Shown here: piece after piece, positions 1-8,082 of the stretch
Position numbering within the stretch: the stretch's first letter is position 1
Layout: each line of letters begins with the position of its first letter
Origin: CAYMFD01 sp964389475
GTDB taxonomy: Bacteria > Bacteroidota > Bacteroidia > Chitinophagales > Saprospiraceae
Assembly (NCBI GenBank): GCA_964389475.1
Contig: CAYMFD010000046.1
Span: 1 to 26,433, forward strand
Direction of reading: 5' to 3'
DNA: 26,433 nucleotides
Program-made: the position numbers and the translations under genes
Notes under the pieces: model-generated
What the model was told of the DNA's origin: nothing
Seen by the model: only the letters and a program-made list of their open reading frames with translations
Databases searched by the model: none

Positions 1-2442
1 GCTACAGATGCCATGAGCTCGATGGGACTATCAGCTGACCAGCTCGGCATGTTCCTTGATACGACTGCCAACACCAGTACCAAGGCCAACGCTAACATCC
101 AGCAGATCAATGAGTCCATCATTAAAGCGGGTGGATCTCTACGTAGTCTCAATGTAGCTCTACCAGAAAGCAATGCACTGATCGGTGTCCTGGCCAATAG
201 AGGTATTAAGGGTGCAGAGGCTGGCACATCGCTTAACAGCATCTTGATCAATCTGACCAAGGGTACAGGCGAGAGCAGTAAAGCACTACGAGAGTTAGGT
301 GTCGAAGTGTTTGATGCAGACGGTAAGTTCCGCGGTGTCACAACTGTGCTCGGAGATCTTAATGCTAAGTTCTCAACAATGACAGAGGCTCAGCAGTCAA
401 CCTACAAAGCTATGATAGGGGGCAAGACTCAGATCAACACCTTGAATGCCCTGCTCTCTGGCCAAGCAAATGAGTTAAATGACCTCACCGAAGCCGCAGC
501 AAATAGTGAGGGAAAGCTGATAGATGTGGCCAAAGCGATGCAAGACAACTTCGCAGGCCGGGTCAAAGCTGCAAAGTCAGTCGTCCAGGACTTCGGCATA
601 TTCATAGGTAAGATGTTGATACCTATACTCGAAGACCTGCTGCGCATGTTCGTAGCCTTTGTCAAGGGATCTAAAGCTATCATCGAGGTGATGATTGAGA
701 ATCGTCGTATACTGGGATTACTGGTAGTCGCTTTACTATCATTTAATAGTGCTGCTATAGCTGCAAGGGTGAGCACACTAGCTCTAGCAGCTGCTCAGAA
801 GATCGCAGCAATAGGCATCACACGAAGCACTTTTAGTTTTAAGGCTCTCAATGCTGCAATGAAGGCCAATCCGATAGGATTCGTCGTTGGTCTAATCGCA
901 ACCCTAGCAGCTGGCATGTCGCTACTTTATGATAAATCAGAGAGAGTAAGAGGTGGTATAGCAGGACTAGGCAGTGTTGCCAAAGAGGTGTTTGCCATAA
1001 TAAAGGAGGCTGTGGCTGGCTTCGTAGATGGATTCGAAGCATTAAAGGATGGCCGATTTCGTGATGCAGCTGTTAGCTTTAAGGAGGGATTCATCAAATC
1101 AAACCCTATAGCGATAGCAGTCACTCAAGGCAATAGACTTGGAGAGGCTTTCACCAAAGGATATACAGATAAGATCGCAAGTGATAAGGCAAAGGCCGAA
1201 GCGGAGCAGCAAGCGCAAGATCTACTTGACTCGGTTGCAGCAACAACTGCTAATCCTATTGATATAGAAGTAAATGTCCAGGGTCAAAAAGCATCTAGTA
1301 ATGGTACCCCAGCCAGACAAGCTATTGATCCTGTCGCATCGATAGACAACATCGATATCCCCGACAACCTCTCCTCTGGCATCACCAGAGATCCTCTCAA
1401 GACTCAGGCTATCGTAGACAGTAATCTAGAAGCCATAGAGGACGGACTAGACCGAGAGCTCGATCTACAGGAGAAACAGTTCCTCACACAACTACTATCT
1501 GAAGAAGAGTACCAGCTGGCATCACTCAAGGCTCAAGAAGAGCATCTCAATAGAAAACTAGAGGTACTGGCCGCTGCTGGTCTCACGGAGACGGAGGCTT
1601 ATCGTAAGACAGAGCTAGAAAAGCTAAATGCGACGAAAGATCGTGTCGATAAAGAAAAAGAGATTATTGATCGCCATAGCGCATTCAAGGCGGAAGATAT
1701 AGCGAGAGCTGTTGATCTTTTCGGTCAAGGCGTTGACGCAGTAACTGACCTGCTAGGCCGTGATGAAGCTGCTAGGAAGAAGAATGCCAAGGCCATCAAA
1801 GCCTTTGAGATTGCCAAGGTCGTAGTCAATACCACGGCCGAGGTGAGTAATATATTCAAGGGATGGAGTGGAATACCACTGGTAGGTCAGATTTTAGGAG
1901 CTGTGCAGGCTGGTATAGCCGTGACTAGAGGTGTTACCGCCATTAGTAAGATCAAGGCGCAGAAGTTCGCACAAGGAGGTCTCGCTAAGTTTGGTCGCTT
2001 CCGTGGGCCATCTCACCTCTTTGGAGGCATCAAAGGCCTATTCTCTGATGGCACTCGAATAGAGGTAGAAGGTGACGAGGTGTTTGCTGTCCTCAAGAAA
2101 AGCGCATCGGCAAAGCTCAACAGCCTGAGCGATCTTAATACAAGTGAGGGCGGTCGCTCCTTCTATGCGAGCGAGGGTATAGCTCTGGCTGCACAATCAG
2201 CTATTGGGCGGACTCCTAGCACCGCTCCAGGAGCACTGACCGGTATACCCATATCTACAGGCCAAGGTCAAGCAGCAGACTCCTCATTGCATGCCGACAT
2301 CATGATGCTCATCGAAAGCCAGAGACAGCTGGGCAGTGACATACAGCAGGCTATGACCAACATTCAGGCTAAGGTCAGCCTACTGGAGTTTAGAGCAGCC
2401 AATAACGAATACGAATCAGCCGTCAATCTTGCACGTCTATAA
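1..2442 (+). CDS. Tail tape measure protein (TP901 type), 5' end cut by window
   Basis: The reading frame is open to the first base of the window, so the gene starts upstream; the first Met in view (base 13) is internal. The visible 809 residues begin inside a TP901-type tape measure core (residues about 1-200, including GAEAGTSLNSILINL and MIGGKTQINTLNALLSG). Hydrophobic stretches follow at about 234-268 and 287-306, and a charged coiled-coil region at about 440-560. A second hydrophobic helix region at about 610-650 leads into a Gly-rich turn (FAQGGLAKFGRF), as at the C-terminal end of many Bacteroidota tape measure proteins. The family sets tail length and is threaded through the tail tube before DNA ejection. 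It is unrelated by eye to the second tape measure protein at 22342-24321. The family call is firm; its true length is unknown. Confidence 0.88.
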   Translation, partial: ATDAMSSMGLSADQLGMFLDTTANTSTKANANIQQINESIIKAGGSLRSLNVALPESNALIGVLANRGIKGAEAGTSLNSILINLTKGTGESSKALRELGVEVFDADGKFRGVTTVLGDLNAKFSTMTEAQQSTYKAMIGGKTQINTLNALLSGQANELNDLTEAAANSEGKLIDVAKAMQDNFAGRVKAAKSVVQDFGIFIGKMLIPILEDLLRMFVAFVKGSKAIIEVMIENRRILGLLVVALLSFNSAAIAARVSTLALAAAQKIAAIGITRSTFSFKALNAAMKANPIGFVVGLIATLAAGMSLLYDKSERVRGGIAGLGSVAKEVFAIIKEAVAGFVDGFEALKDGRFRDAAVSFKEGFIKSNPIAIAVTQGNRLGEAFTKGYTDKIASDKAKAEAEQQAQDLLDSVAATTANPIDIEVNVQGQKASSNGTPARQAIDPVASIDNIDIPDNLSSGITRDPLKTQAIVDSNLEAIEDGLDRELDLQEKQFLTQLLSEEEYQLASLKAQEEHLNRKLEVLAAAGLTETEAYRKTELEKLNATKDRVDKEKEIIDRHSAFKAEDIARAVDLFGQGVDAVTDLLGRDEAARKKNAKAIKAFEIAKVVVNTTAEVSNIFKGWSGIPLVGQILGAVQAGIAVTRGVTAISKIKAQKFAQGGLAKFGRFRGPSHLFGGIKGLFSDGTRIEVEGDEVFAVLKKSASAKLNSLSDLNTSEGGRSFYASEGIALAAQSAIGRTPSTAPGALTGIPISTGQGQAADSSLHADIMMLIESQRQLGSDIQQAMTNIQAKVSLLEFRAANNEYESAVNLARL

Positions 2443-2453
2443 ATCTTAATACC

Positions 2454-2750
2454 ATGACTCAATACCAATTCGCTACCAGACAACTCCTAAGACTAGAGCA
2501 CAAGTCCCGCCGATCTACCATGGATCCAGAGCAGCGTAGGGACTGGACAGCCGTCGTCAAGTTTCTCAAGGAGATGATTGAGGTGGTCTTCTGGAAAGGC
2601 CAACTGCAGCCACTACGCATCTATCAGGTGCGACGTATCTGGAAAATAGCTAAGCTAGCCATCCAGCTGACCGGCGCTCTGATTGGTGTAGCGTTTGACA
2701 AGGAATCCCAGTCTGTCAAACAAGGCAGCACTGGTATGTTGCTCGGATGA
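2454..2750 (+). CDS. Small hypothetical protein downstream of tape measure
   Basis: This 98-residue protein starts 11 bases after the tape measure stop and so probably belongs to the same transcript. It is basic at the N-terminus (many Arg/Lys up to residue 65) and has an apolar helix at about 66-80 (LAIQLTGALIGVAF). No family is recognised. The last 96 bases overlap the 3' end of the opposite-strand kinase gene; the terminal 18 residues look less protein-like than the rest, so the C-terminus may have been extended when the kinase gene arrived. A tail or lysis-related role is possible from position only. Confidence 0.5.
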   Translation: MTQYQFATRQLLRLEHKSRRSTMDPEQRRDWTAVVKFLKEMIEVVFWKGQLQPLRIYQVRRIWKIAKLAIQLTGALIGVAFDKESQSVKQGSTGMLLG

Positions 2751-3182
2751 TAAGTGTATGTCATAAGGCACCAGGTCCAAGATGTCAGCTATCGACCGGA
2801 TAGACTGGTGTGGATGGCCATCGAATGGTACTGGTGGCATATCGTAGCCGCTCCCAAGTCGCTCATCGTATCTAGAGATGCAGGTATCCATACTACAATG
2901 TAGTCTGATCACCGTCGCCTTCGTAGCTGCATGCAAGAGAAGCGGCCACGACATCGATGCACCGGTAATCTCGACTAGGTAGCTCTCTCCTTTAGCTTCT
3001 AGTACCTTGATGTCGTCTAGCATCCATCGGTACAGCTCCTGCTCCACTCGCCATGATGCGTCGTGATTGTATCGTCGTCTATAGTCATCGATCGATAGTA
3101 CAGCTAGACCCGTCGCTCGATAGAGTAGATCGATCAGCGATGACTTGCCGCTACACATATTGCCAGTTACTGCTATCATCAT
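2655..3182 (-). CDS. P-loop nucleotide kinase-like protein
   Basis: This 175-residue protein has an N-terminal beta strand and a Walker A motif (GNMCSGKSS, residues 7-15). An acidic LSIDDYRRRYNHD stretch near residue 35 fits the substrate-binding part of small-molecule or polynucleotide kinases, and an Arg-containing lid-like segment lies near residue 105 (CISRYDERLG). The ending (HLSSEQHTSAALFDRL) is like the last helix of adenylate-kinase-type P-loop kinases. The substrate cannot be read from sequence; nucleotides, nucleic acid ends or a small-molecule target are all possible. It is the only - strand gene inside the otherwise + strand left arm and overlaps its convergent neighbour by 96 bases, so it looks like an inserted accessory gene. 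It starts 43 bases from the divergent gene at 3226, sharing a short promoter region with a palindrome. Confidence 0.75.
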   Translation of the reverse strand: MMIAVTGNMCSGKSSLIDLLYRATGLAVLSIDDYRRRYNHDASWRVEQELYRWMLDDIKVLEAKGESYLVEITGASMSWPLLLHAATKATVIRLHCSMDTCISRYDERLGSGYDMPPVPFDGHPHQSIRSIADILDLVPYDIHLSSEQHTSAALFDRLGFLVKRYTNQSAGQLDG

Positions 3183-3196
3183 AAGCGTCCTAGATG

Positions 3197-3210
3197 CGGC
3201 TAATTAGCCG
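3197..3210. promoter_or_regulatory. Perfect 14-base palindrome between divergent genes
   Basis: CGGCTAATTAGCCG reads the same on both strands. It sits in the 43-base gap between the kinase gene (-) and the portal operon (+), so it could be an operator for both. Its ten-base core GCTAATTAGC occurs again at 7901-7910 in the other large non-coding gap of the left arm. Binding by a dimeric regulator is inferred, not shown. Confidence 0.4.
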
Positions 3211-3225
3211 AGTGATTATTGTAAC

Positions 3226-3525
3226 ATGAAAGGTACGATACCTATATCTACGGTGCTTGCAGAGATGAAAATGGGACGTAAGTTTTCATTGCTTTTCGTC
3301 ATCGGCAATGGTGCACGTGAGGGTGAGTACAAGCGGGCACAGGTAGTGTACGGCAAGAAGGGGCGACCCACCAAGAAGCATCGCTCCTTATCCATCACAG
3401 TCAGCAAGGATAAGCTGCACAAGTACAGTAGTACTATACCATTAATCGATATGAGTACAGGCGAGCCTTGCACTCCATACATATACAATCTAGTAGAGTA
3501 CAATGAGCACATCATCAGACATTGA
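3226..3525 (+). CDS. Small hypothetical protein, first gene of portal operon
   Basis: This 99-residue protein is basic, with Lys/Arg clusters around residues 15-55 (for example YGKKGRPTKKHRS), and is probably soluble. No known family is recognised. It starts 16 bases after a palindromic site and overlaps the portal start by 23 bases (3503-3525), so it is translationally linked to the portal. Position at the head of the packaging operon suggests a morphogenesis or DNA-binding role, but that is inference only. Confidence 0.6.
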   Translation: MKGTIPISTVLAEMKMGRKFSLLFVIGNGAREGEYKRAQVVYGKKGRPTKKHRSLSITVSKDKLHKYSSTIPLIDMSTGEPCTPYIYNLVEYNEHIIRH

Positions 3526-4831
3526 GGTATACACAGGTAAGCTCACTGGTTTTGCCTATGCATTTAGTGAGCGACCTGCCAAAGACGTAGGTGGCTTGCT
3601 AGAGCTCAAGGGTGTAGCCGGCCACCAGGGCTACCGCATACATAAGTGGGGAGCAGATAACCTACAGCCTCAGCACCGAGAGGAGCTAGTGTACGAGTCA
3701 GGTGTGGCCTCTCCTCTGATCAATACTAAGGCTAACATCATCCTGGGGCAAGGCCTAATGTTTTACAATGAGCGATTCGAAGAAGGCGAGCGGATCGTAG
3801 AGCAGATCGCTCCACCTGCTGAGATAGCTGAGTGGCTCGTAGAGTCAGACTTCCATGATCAATATCTAGATCCAGCATCAGTCGACATCTACAAGCAGGG
3901 CAACATAATGCCGGAGTTCATCCTTAATCGTGACCAGACTGTGCGAACAGTGACAGCTATCGAGGCCAAGCACATCAGAGCTGAGGAGAAAGATAGCAAA
4001 GGACGCATACGACGGTATTTTGCTAGCAACGACTGGTCAGGGAAGACTAGAGATCCTAAGAATTACCGTATCGTCACCATCCCCTCATACGATAGGGATC
4101 GAGTGATGTACAAGTTCATCTATCACGTCGCTGACCGTACTTACAATGACGGATATTACGGTTATCCACCATATTGGAGCTCTCGCAAGTTTATGGAGAT
4201 CAGCAAGGCGACAGCTGAGTTTCATCAGCATAACATCAATAATGGATACGTCATTCGATATCACATCGAGTACCCTAAAGGCTATTTCTTAGATCAGGAT
4301 AAGTACAACGCTTGTGCTGGGGACGCTACCAAGATCAACGCCGTCAAGGATCTAGAACGTGAGAACAAGCAGGCGTTTATGGATACGGTCGACAGTATCC
4401 TGAGCGGAGCAGAGAATGCAGGAAAGAGCCTCTACACCTCCTATGAGCTGGACATGGTACTCGGCAATGACTTCCCAGGTATCAAGGTGACGCCTATCAA
4501 GACGGATATGAAAGATGAGGCGCTACTCAAGCTCCTGGACCATAGTAATAAGCAGATCCAGATGTCAATGAATATTCACTCCACTATAGCCAACCTGGAC
4601 ACCTCTGGTAAGCTATCGAGTGGTAGTGATATCCGCAATGCATATCTATTCTACCTCATCACCCAGACGTATAGAGTGCGGAAGCTACTACTACGTCCAC
4701 TTGACCTAGTCTTTAAGATCAATGGATGGAACACCAAGTATCCGAACCTCAAGTACGGGTTTAATGATACGGCCATCACCAAGCTTGATGAGAGCAAAAC
4801 AGGCACTCAACCAATGACAAATAATCAATAG
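3503..4831 (+). CDS. Phage portal protein
   Basis: This 442-residue protein is the likely portal, the dodecameric ring at the capsid vertex through which terminase pumps DNA. Portal-like features include the early segment WGADNLQPQHREELVYESG (about 49-67), the hydrophobic SPLINTKANIILGQGLMFY stretch that follows, an acidic and aromatic middle, and a C-terminal helical region with SGKLSSGSDIRNAYLFY, typical of the portal stem and crown. Length is in the usual 400-550 range. It lies four genes ahead of the large terminase on the same strand with tight spacing. The start at 3503 overlaps the preceding gene by 23 bases. The main alternative is another large head-vertex protein, which is less likely given this context. 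Confidence 0.8.
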   Translation: MSTSSDIEVYTGKLTGFAYAFSERPAKDVGGLLELKGVAGHQGYRIHKWGADNLQPQHREELVYESGVASPLINTKANIILGQGLMFYNERFEEGERIVEQIAPPAEIAEWLVESDFHDQYLDPASVDIYKQGNIMPEFILNRDQTVRTVTAIEAKHIRAEEKDSKGRIRRYFASNDWSGKTRDPKNYRIVTIPSYDRDRVMYKFIYHVADRTYNDGYYGYPPYWSSRKFMEISKATAEFHQHNINNGYVIRYHIEYPKGYFLDQDKYNACAGDATKINAVKDLERENKQAFMDTVDSILSGAENAGKSLYTSYELDMVLGNDFPGIKVTPIKTDMKDEALLKLLDHSNKQIQMSMNIHSTIANLDTSGKLSSGSDIRNAYLFYLITQTYRVRKLLLRPLDLVFKINGWNTKYPNLKYGFNDTAITKLDESKTGTQPMTNNQ

Positions 4832-4835
4832 ACCT

Positions 4836-5087
4836 ATGACTAATCCTATTTATACTGCAACAGACAAGACGGTCACTTTTGCTGATCGCTTCGGAGAACG
4901 AAAAATTGCCAACGGCGAACTATTCCAGCCAGGCGACGAGCTGCACTTGATGGACTGCAATTTCACACTTGAGGGCTACGGCATTTTCAGATGTGCTGTC
5001 AGTAAGAATCTAGCTTGGGTACACCGCGATACACTGGAGTATGTATCAGGCAACCTAGGTCTGCGAGATCACAGCGAAGAAGAGTGA
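4836..5087 (+). CDS. Small hypothetical protein between portal and terminase
   Basis: This 83-residue protein begins four bases after the portal stop. It appears to be beta-rich (ATDKTVTFADRFGERKIANG, then FQPGDELHLMDCNFTLEGYG) and ends in an acidic tail (DHSEEE). No family is recognised. Its stop overlaps a GTG start of the next gene (GTGA, 5084-5087), so the two are likely coupled in translation. Confidence 0.6.
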   Translation: MTNPIYTATDKTVTFADRFGERKIANGELFQPGDELHLMDCNFTLEGYGIFRCAVSKNLAWVHRDTLEYVSGNLGLRDHSEEE

Positions 5088-5695
5088 ATACCCTGCCAGA
5101 CCGATATAACGATCAACTGCAAGTCTTACGTGATCGAGCACCGGAGCATAATCTGCTAAAACAGCTAGAGCAAGGATATAGCTTTACTCGTGCCATACTA
5201 CTCCGCAAGGCGATCGAGTCTCTACCTCCTGAGCCCATCAATACCAGCACTGATATAGACTACAGCGCTGATGGTGATCCGATCATACAGAGGCTGCAGC
5301 GACAGATACAGTATCTATTCGGATCCAGAGCTAAGCTCAGTAACCAGTATGCCGGCACCTCATCGGTGTCTGAGCGAAAAGCCATCAATCAGAGTATCCG
5401 ACCCATCAATGACAAGATCAGTAAGATCCTGATACAGATTGACGACTATCGTGAGCGGAAGATAGTGCCAGAGCAAGCCGGAGATCCTGGGTATGAAATA
5501 CCAGCCGATCCACTACAGCGCCATAAGAAGAAGATGAGTATCCGGTCGTGTAAGAGTCGGGTCAAAAAGCAACTACGCAAACTGACTGAGGAAAATGGTG
5601 ATCCAGAAGAGATAGCCAGCCGACGAGCTCTCTTACAGCAGTACGAAATACACTTAATGTACATCGATGAAGCCGACAGAGATCAGAGTATATAG
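5084..5695 (+). CDS. Hypothetical helical protein in packaging operon (GTG start)
   Basis: The longest frame opens at an ATG at 5015, but that would overlap the previous gene by 73 bases and add an Arg-rich peptide that is a shadow of it. A GTG at 5084 forms a GTGA overlap with the upstream stop and follows the purine-rich AGCGAAGAAGAG, so it is chosen here, giving 203 residues. The protein is almost all charged helix, with likely coiled coil at about 65-130 and a basic segment near 150-172 (KKKMSIRSCKSRVKKQLRKL). No family is recognised. Such helical, basic proteins just before terminase are sometimes small terminase subunits or scaffolding-type proteins; this is only a positional guess. Confidence 0.65.
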   Translation: MNTLPDRYNDQLQVLRDRAPEHNLLKQLEQGYSFTRAILLRKAIESLPPEPINTSTDIDYSADGDPIIQRLQRQIQYLFGSRAKLSNQYAGTSSVSERKAINQSIRPINDKISKILIQIDDYRERKIVPEQAGDPGYEIPADPLQRHKKKMSIRSCKSRVKKQLRKLTEENGDPEEIASRRALLQQYEIHLMYIDEADRDQSI

Positions 5696-6341
5696 CGAAG
5701 GAGAATTTCGCAAGGCCAGTAAGATAGATAAGCTCTACATGGCCATGATGGACGAGACCCTGCAACTCAGTCATACAGACGAGCAGTACCTGCAGGACCT
5801 CAAAAATACCTTTGCCATCATCGCCGACAATACCTATACGCAGGCTGAGGCTACCAAGATCCTACAGGAGCTGTATGATCAGTCACAGTGGTCAGTCTAC
5901 CAGTTGATCAAGGACTCAGAGACGCTATTTACCAAGATCCGATCCTTTAACAAGGATTTTCACAAGATCAAGATGAGAGAGTGGCTCACCGAGCGACGGC
6001 GTAAGTGTAGCGAGCCTATGGAGGACATACCAGAGGAGGAATACAGTCAAATGCGTGAGTCTCGATTAAAAGAGCTGACACAGCAAGACGAGAGTAAGGA
6101 AGAGGAGGATAAGCGAAGCGAGAAAGAGCTAAACAGTCTGCTAGACTTACTACCCAAAAAGCGGCAGAATCCATGGTTCAATCCTGAGCTAGCCGTTAAG
6201 ATCAATGAGCAACTCATGAAGATCGATCAGATGCACGTAGCCGATCCTGAAGGGGACTTTGATTATTCAACCTTAATTCCTGGCAATATCAACTTCACGA
6301 CTGATCCCAAGGCCCTTTTACAAGATGCAGAAGTAGACTAG
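5667..6341 (+). CDS. Hypothetical protein, candidate small terminase subunit
   Basis: This 224-residue protein overlaps the previous gene by 29 bases, and its stop is immediately followed by the ATG of the large terminase with no gap. The N-terminal half is helical (about 20-110, with WSVYQLIKDSETLFTKI and FNKDFHKIKMREWL). The middle is a highly charged Glu/Lys coiled coil (about 120-155), and the C-terminal part carries WFNPELAVKINEQLMKIDQM. Small terminase subunits are commonly encoded directly before the large subunit and combine a DNA-binding N-terminus with a central coiled coil, which fits this layout. No helix-turn-helix could be assigned with certainty, so the role stays a positional inference. 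Confidence 0.6.
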   Translation: MKPTEIRVYSEGEFRKASKIDKLYMAMMDETLQLSHTDEQYLQDLKNTFAIIADNTYTQAEATKILQELYDQSQWSVYQLIKDSETLFTKIRSFNKDFHKIKMREWLTERRRKCSEPMEDIPEEEYSQMRESRLKELTQQDESKEEEDKRSEKELNSLLDLLPKKRQNPWFNPELAVKINEQLMKIDQMHVADPEGDFDYSTLIPGNINFTTDPKALLQDAEVD

Positions 6342-7799
6342 ATGCCGTACCTCAACGCAAAGCAGATGATCGTGGCCGAAGCCACCCAAGAGACTAGAGT
6401 AGTCGTCGCTGGTAGAGGTTTTGGTAAGACCGAAGGATGCATAGGCGTCAGTCTTGTACAGAAGCTCAAGGACATGCCCGGATCTAAAGGCATGCTCTAC
6501 AGCACGACCTACAAGCAACTCTTACAGTCAACTGTGCCGGCATTGATCAACTTCTGGCGACGGTGTGGCTACTGGGAGCACCTCGGTAGATCTAGACCAG
6601 GTCACTTTGTTCTAGGTAAGCGACCACCTAAGCAATGGGCGGAGTGTGACCAGCCTCCTAGAGACTATGGTAATATTATCACCTTTTGGAATGGATTTAC
6701 CATCGTGTTGATCAGCCTCGATCGTGCTGATCTGGCGAGAGGTGGTAGCTACCAGTGGATGGAGGGCGATGAGATAGCGCTGGTACCCAAAAAGAAGCTG
6801 GACGACATCCTTATCACATCAATCCGTGGATCCCGTCACAAGTTCGGCAAGTGCCGTGGCTACCGGCAGAAGTCTCTCTATACCTCCATGCCACGTAAGG
6901 TGACTGGCCAGTATGTACTAGACTATGAGAAGCTGGCAGCAAAGGAACCTGATGAGGTATTCTACATGGAGGCCACTAGCTACGATAACGTCGACGTGCT
7001 AGGCGCTGACACCATCGAGAGCTGGCGTAAGAGTATGGGACCGATGAGCTTTAACATTGAGGTACTCAATAAGCGATATATGAAAGCACAGAAAGGAGCA
7101 TTCTATCATAAGTTCTCTGAGATACGACACTGCTACCTACCTAGACACATCTATGTACCTGGTGGACCACTCGGCACCAAGGTGGCAGGTACTGCAGATC
7201 GAGACATCTACAAGGCCTTAGATGCGAGCTTTGACTTTGGCGGATGGTTTAACTGTGCGACCGTCTACCAGCGAGAAGGTCTGAAGGAGTATATGCGCAG
7301 TCAACACCATGTCTATGACAATAGCTCTATCGACGAGCTCATTGATGAGATGTGCATCGAACTAGGAGATCAAGCCCTTAAGCATATCAATATCTATGGC
7401 GACCCTCGTGGCCATGATGCCAGAGCCGAGGGTGTCACGCTATATGAGAGGATACGAAGCAGACTTAACAGTAATGGATGGAGCTGTACCATAGTAGTAA
7501 AGCCTATGCGTACGCAACAGCAGTCAGTACGCTACGAGTATATCAATGAGGTACTAGCTGAGACCAACCCTCAACTCCCTAAGCTGCGCATCAACGATGA
7601 GACCTGTAAGGATGTGATCGTAGCACTTAACATCGCAGAGGTCAAGCCTGACTTTAGCAAGAACAAAAAGAATGAGAGTGAGCGAGAGTACAACCAAGCT
7701 CACGCTACACATTACACTGACACGGTCGACTACTTCTTCGTGCAGAAGTACCTCATGGCTACTACTCGCAGCAGCGGTGGTGGCGAGTGGGCCGCATAG
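6342..7799 (+). CDS. terL: Terminase large subunit (ATPase and nuclease)
   Basis: This 485-residue protein drives DNA packaging: it docks on the portal, hydrolyses ATP to translocate DNA and cuts the concatemer. An N-terminal Walker A-like motif AGRGFGKT is at 23-30 and a Walker B region WMEGDEIA at 139-146, with Asp143 and Glu144 as the acidic pair. The C-terminal RNase H-like nuclease half shows conserved acidic positions in ALDASFDFGG (about 292-301), IYGDPRGHDA (351-360) and HYTDTVDYFF (457-466). Length is normal for the family. It is the last gene of the portal operon and is followed by a hairpin terminator at 7829-7852. Confidence 0.93.
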   Translation: MPYLNAKQMIVAEATQETRVVVAGRGFGKTEGCIGVSLVQKLKDMPGSKGMLYSTTYKQLLQSTVPALINFWRRCGYWEHLGRSRPGHFVLGKRPPKQWAECDQPPRDYGNIITFWNGFTIVLISLDRADLARGGSYQWMEGDEIALVPKKKLDDILITSIRGSRHKFGKCRGYRQKSLYTSMPRKVTGQYVLDYEKLAAKEPDEVFYMEATSYDNVDVLGADTIESWRKSMGPMSFNIEVLNKRYMKAQKGAFYHKFSEIRHCYLPRHIYVPGGPLGTKVAGTADRDIYKALDASFDFGGWFNCATVYQREGLKEYMRSQHHVYDNSSIDELIDEMCIELGDQALKHINIYGDPRGHDARAEGVTLYERIRSRLNSNGWSCTIVVKPMRTQQQSVRYEYINEVLAETNPQLPKLRINDETCKDVIVALNIAEVKPDFSKNKKNESEREYNQAHATHYTDTVDYFFVQKYLMATTRSSGGGEWAA

Positions 7800-7828
7800 G
7801 CATTACATCACAACTATAGCTCTATTCA

Positions 7829-7852
7829 TAGCCTAGCGTCACCGCTGGGCTA
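7829..7852 (+). terminator. Hairpin terminator after terL
   Basis: TAGCCTAGCG and CGCTGGGCTA form a ten-base stem with a TCAC loop, 29 bases after the terL stop. One position is a U-G wobble only when read as + strand RNA (it would be an A-C mismatch on the other strand), which supports a + transcript. There is no clear U-tract, so termination may be weak. Confidence 0.5.
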
Positions 7853-7900
7853 GCTGCGTTGTACCATCCTCTCTACATATATCACCTATCTGTAATGTGT

Positions 7901-7910
7901 GCTAATTAGC
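7901..7910. promoter_or_regulatory. Second copy of GCTAATTAGC palindrome
   Basis: This perfect ten-base palindrome is identical to the core of the site at 3197-3210. It lies in the non-coding gap 172 bases before the DUF6712-like gene. Sharing the site with the portal operon suggests a common regulator of structural genes; this is inferred. Confidence 0.3.
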
Positions 7911-8082
7911 TCAGAGATAACCTGCGGTTGAATGGCTGCTCTACAGAAACACACCAAAAAAAGCCAGAAATCACGGAAAATCAACAGATTATCAAAAAGA
8001 TACATATATAAGTGATTTGACAGAATCAAGCGTCCTATCCTGATTCAGGAGGTAGTAGGAGATTCGTATCAAAATCATATCT

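Larger units (their letters stand above)
7800..8082. other. 283-base non-coding gap after terminase
   Basis: This gap holds, in order, a terminator hairpin (7829-7852), the perfect palindrome GCTAATTAGC (7901-7910) also found at 3198-3209, an A-rich stretch (about 7950-8010) and an inverted repeat GAATCA/TGATTC (8023-8028 and 8041-8046, 12-base loop). AGGAGG at 8047-8052 is too far (30 bases) from the next ATG to serve as its ribosome binding site. No convincing gene is present; a 27-codon basic frame at 7932-8015 is probably chance. A promoter for the next gene must lie here, and a packaging site next to terL is possible. Confidence 0.5.

Noticed and set aside
5015..5083. ATG start at 5015 for the gene now given from 5084
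   Set aside because: It would overlap the upstream gene by 73 bases and add an Arg-rich peptide; the GTG at 5084 forms a GTGA overlap and has a good purine-rich site.
7932..8015. 27-codon basic peptide in the gap after terL
   Set aside because: Ten of 27 residues are Lys or Arg, but the region is A-rich and such frames arise easily there; there is no coupling or nearby start signal.
8017..8022. TTGACA as a sigma70-type -35 box
   Set aside because: No TATAAT-like -10 lies 16-18 bases downstream, and the host appears to use Bacteroidota-type promoters.
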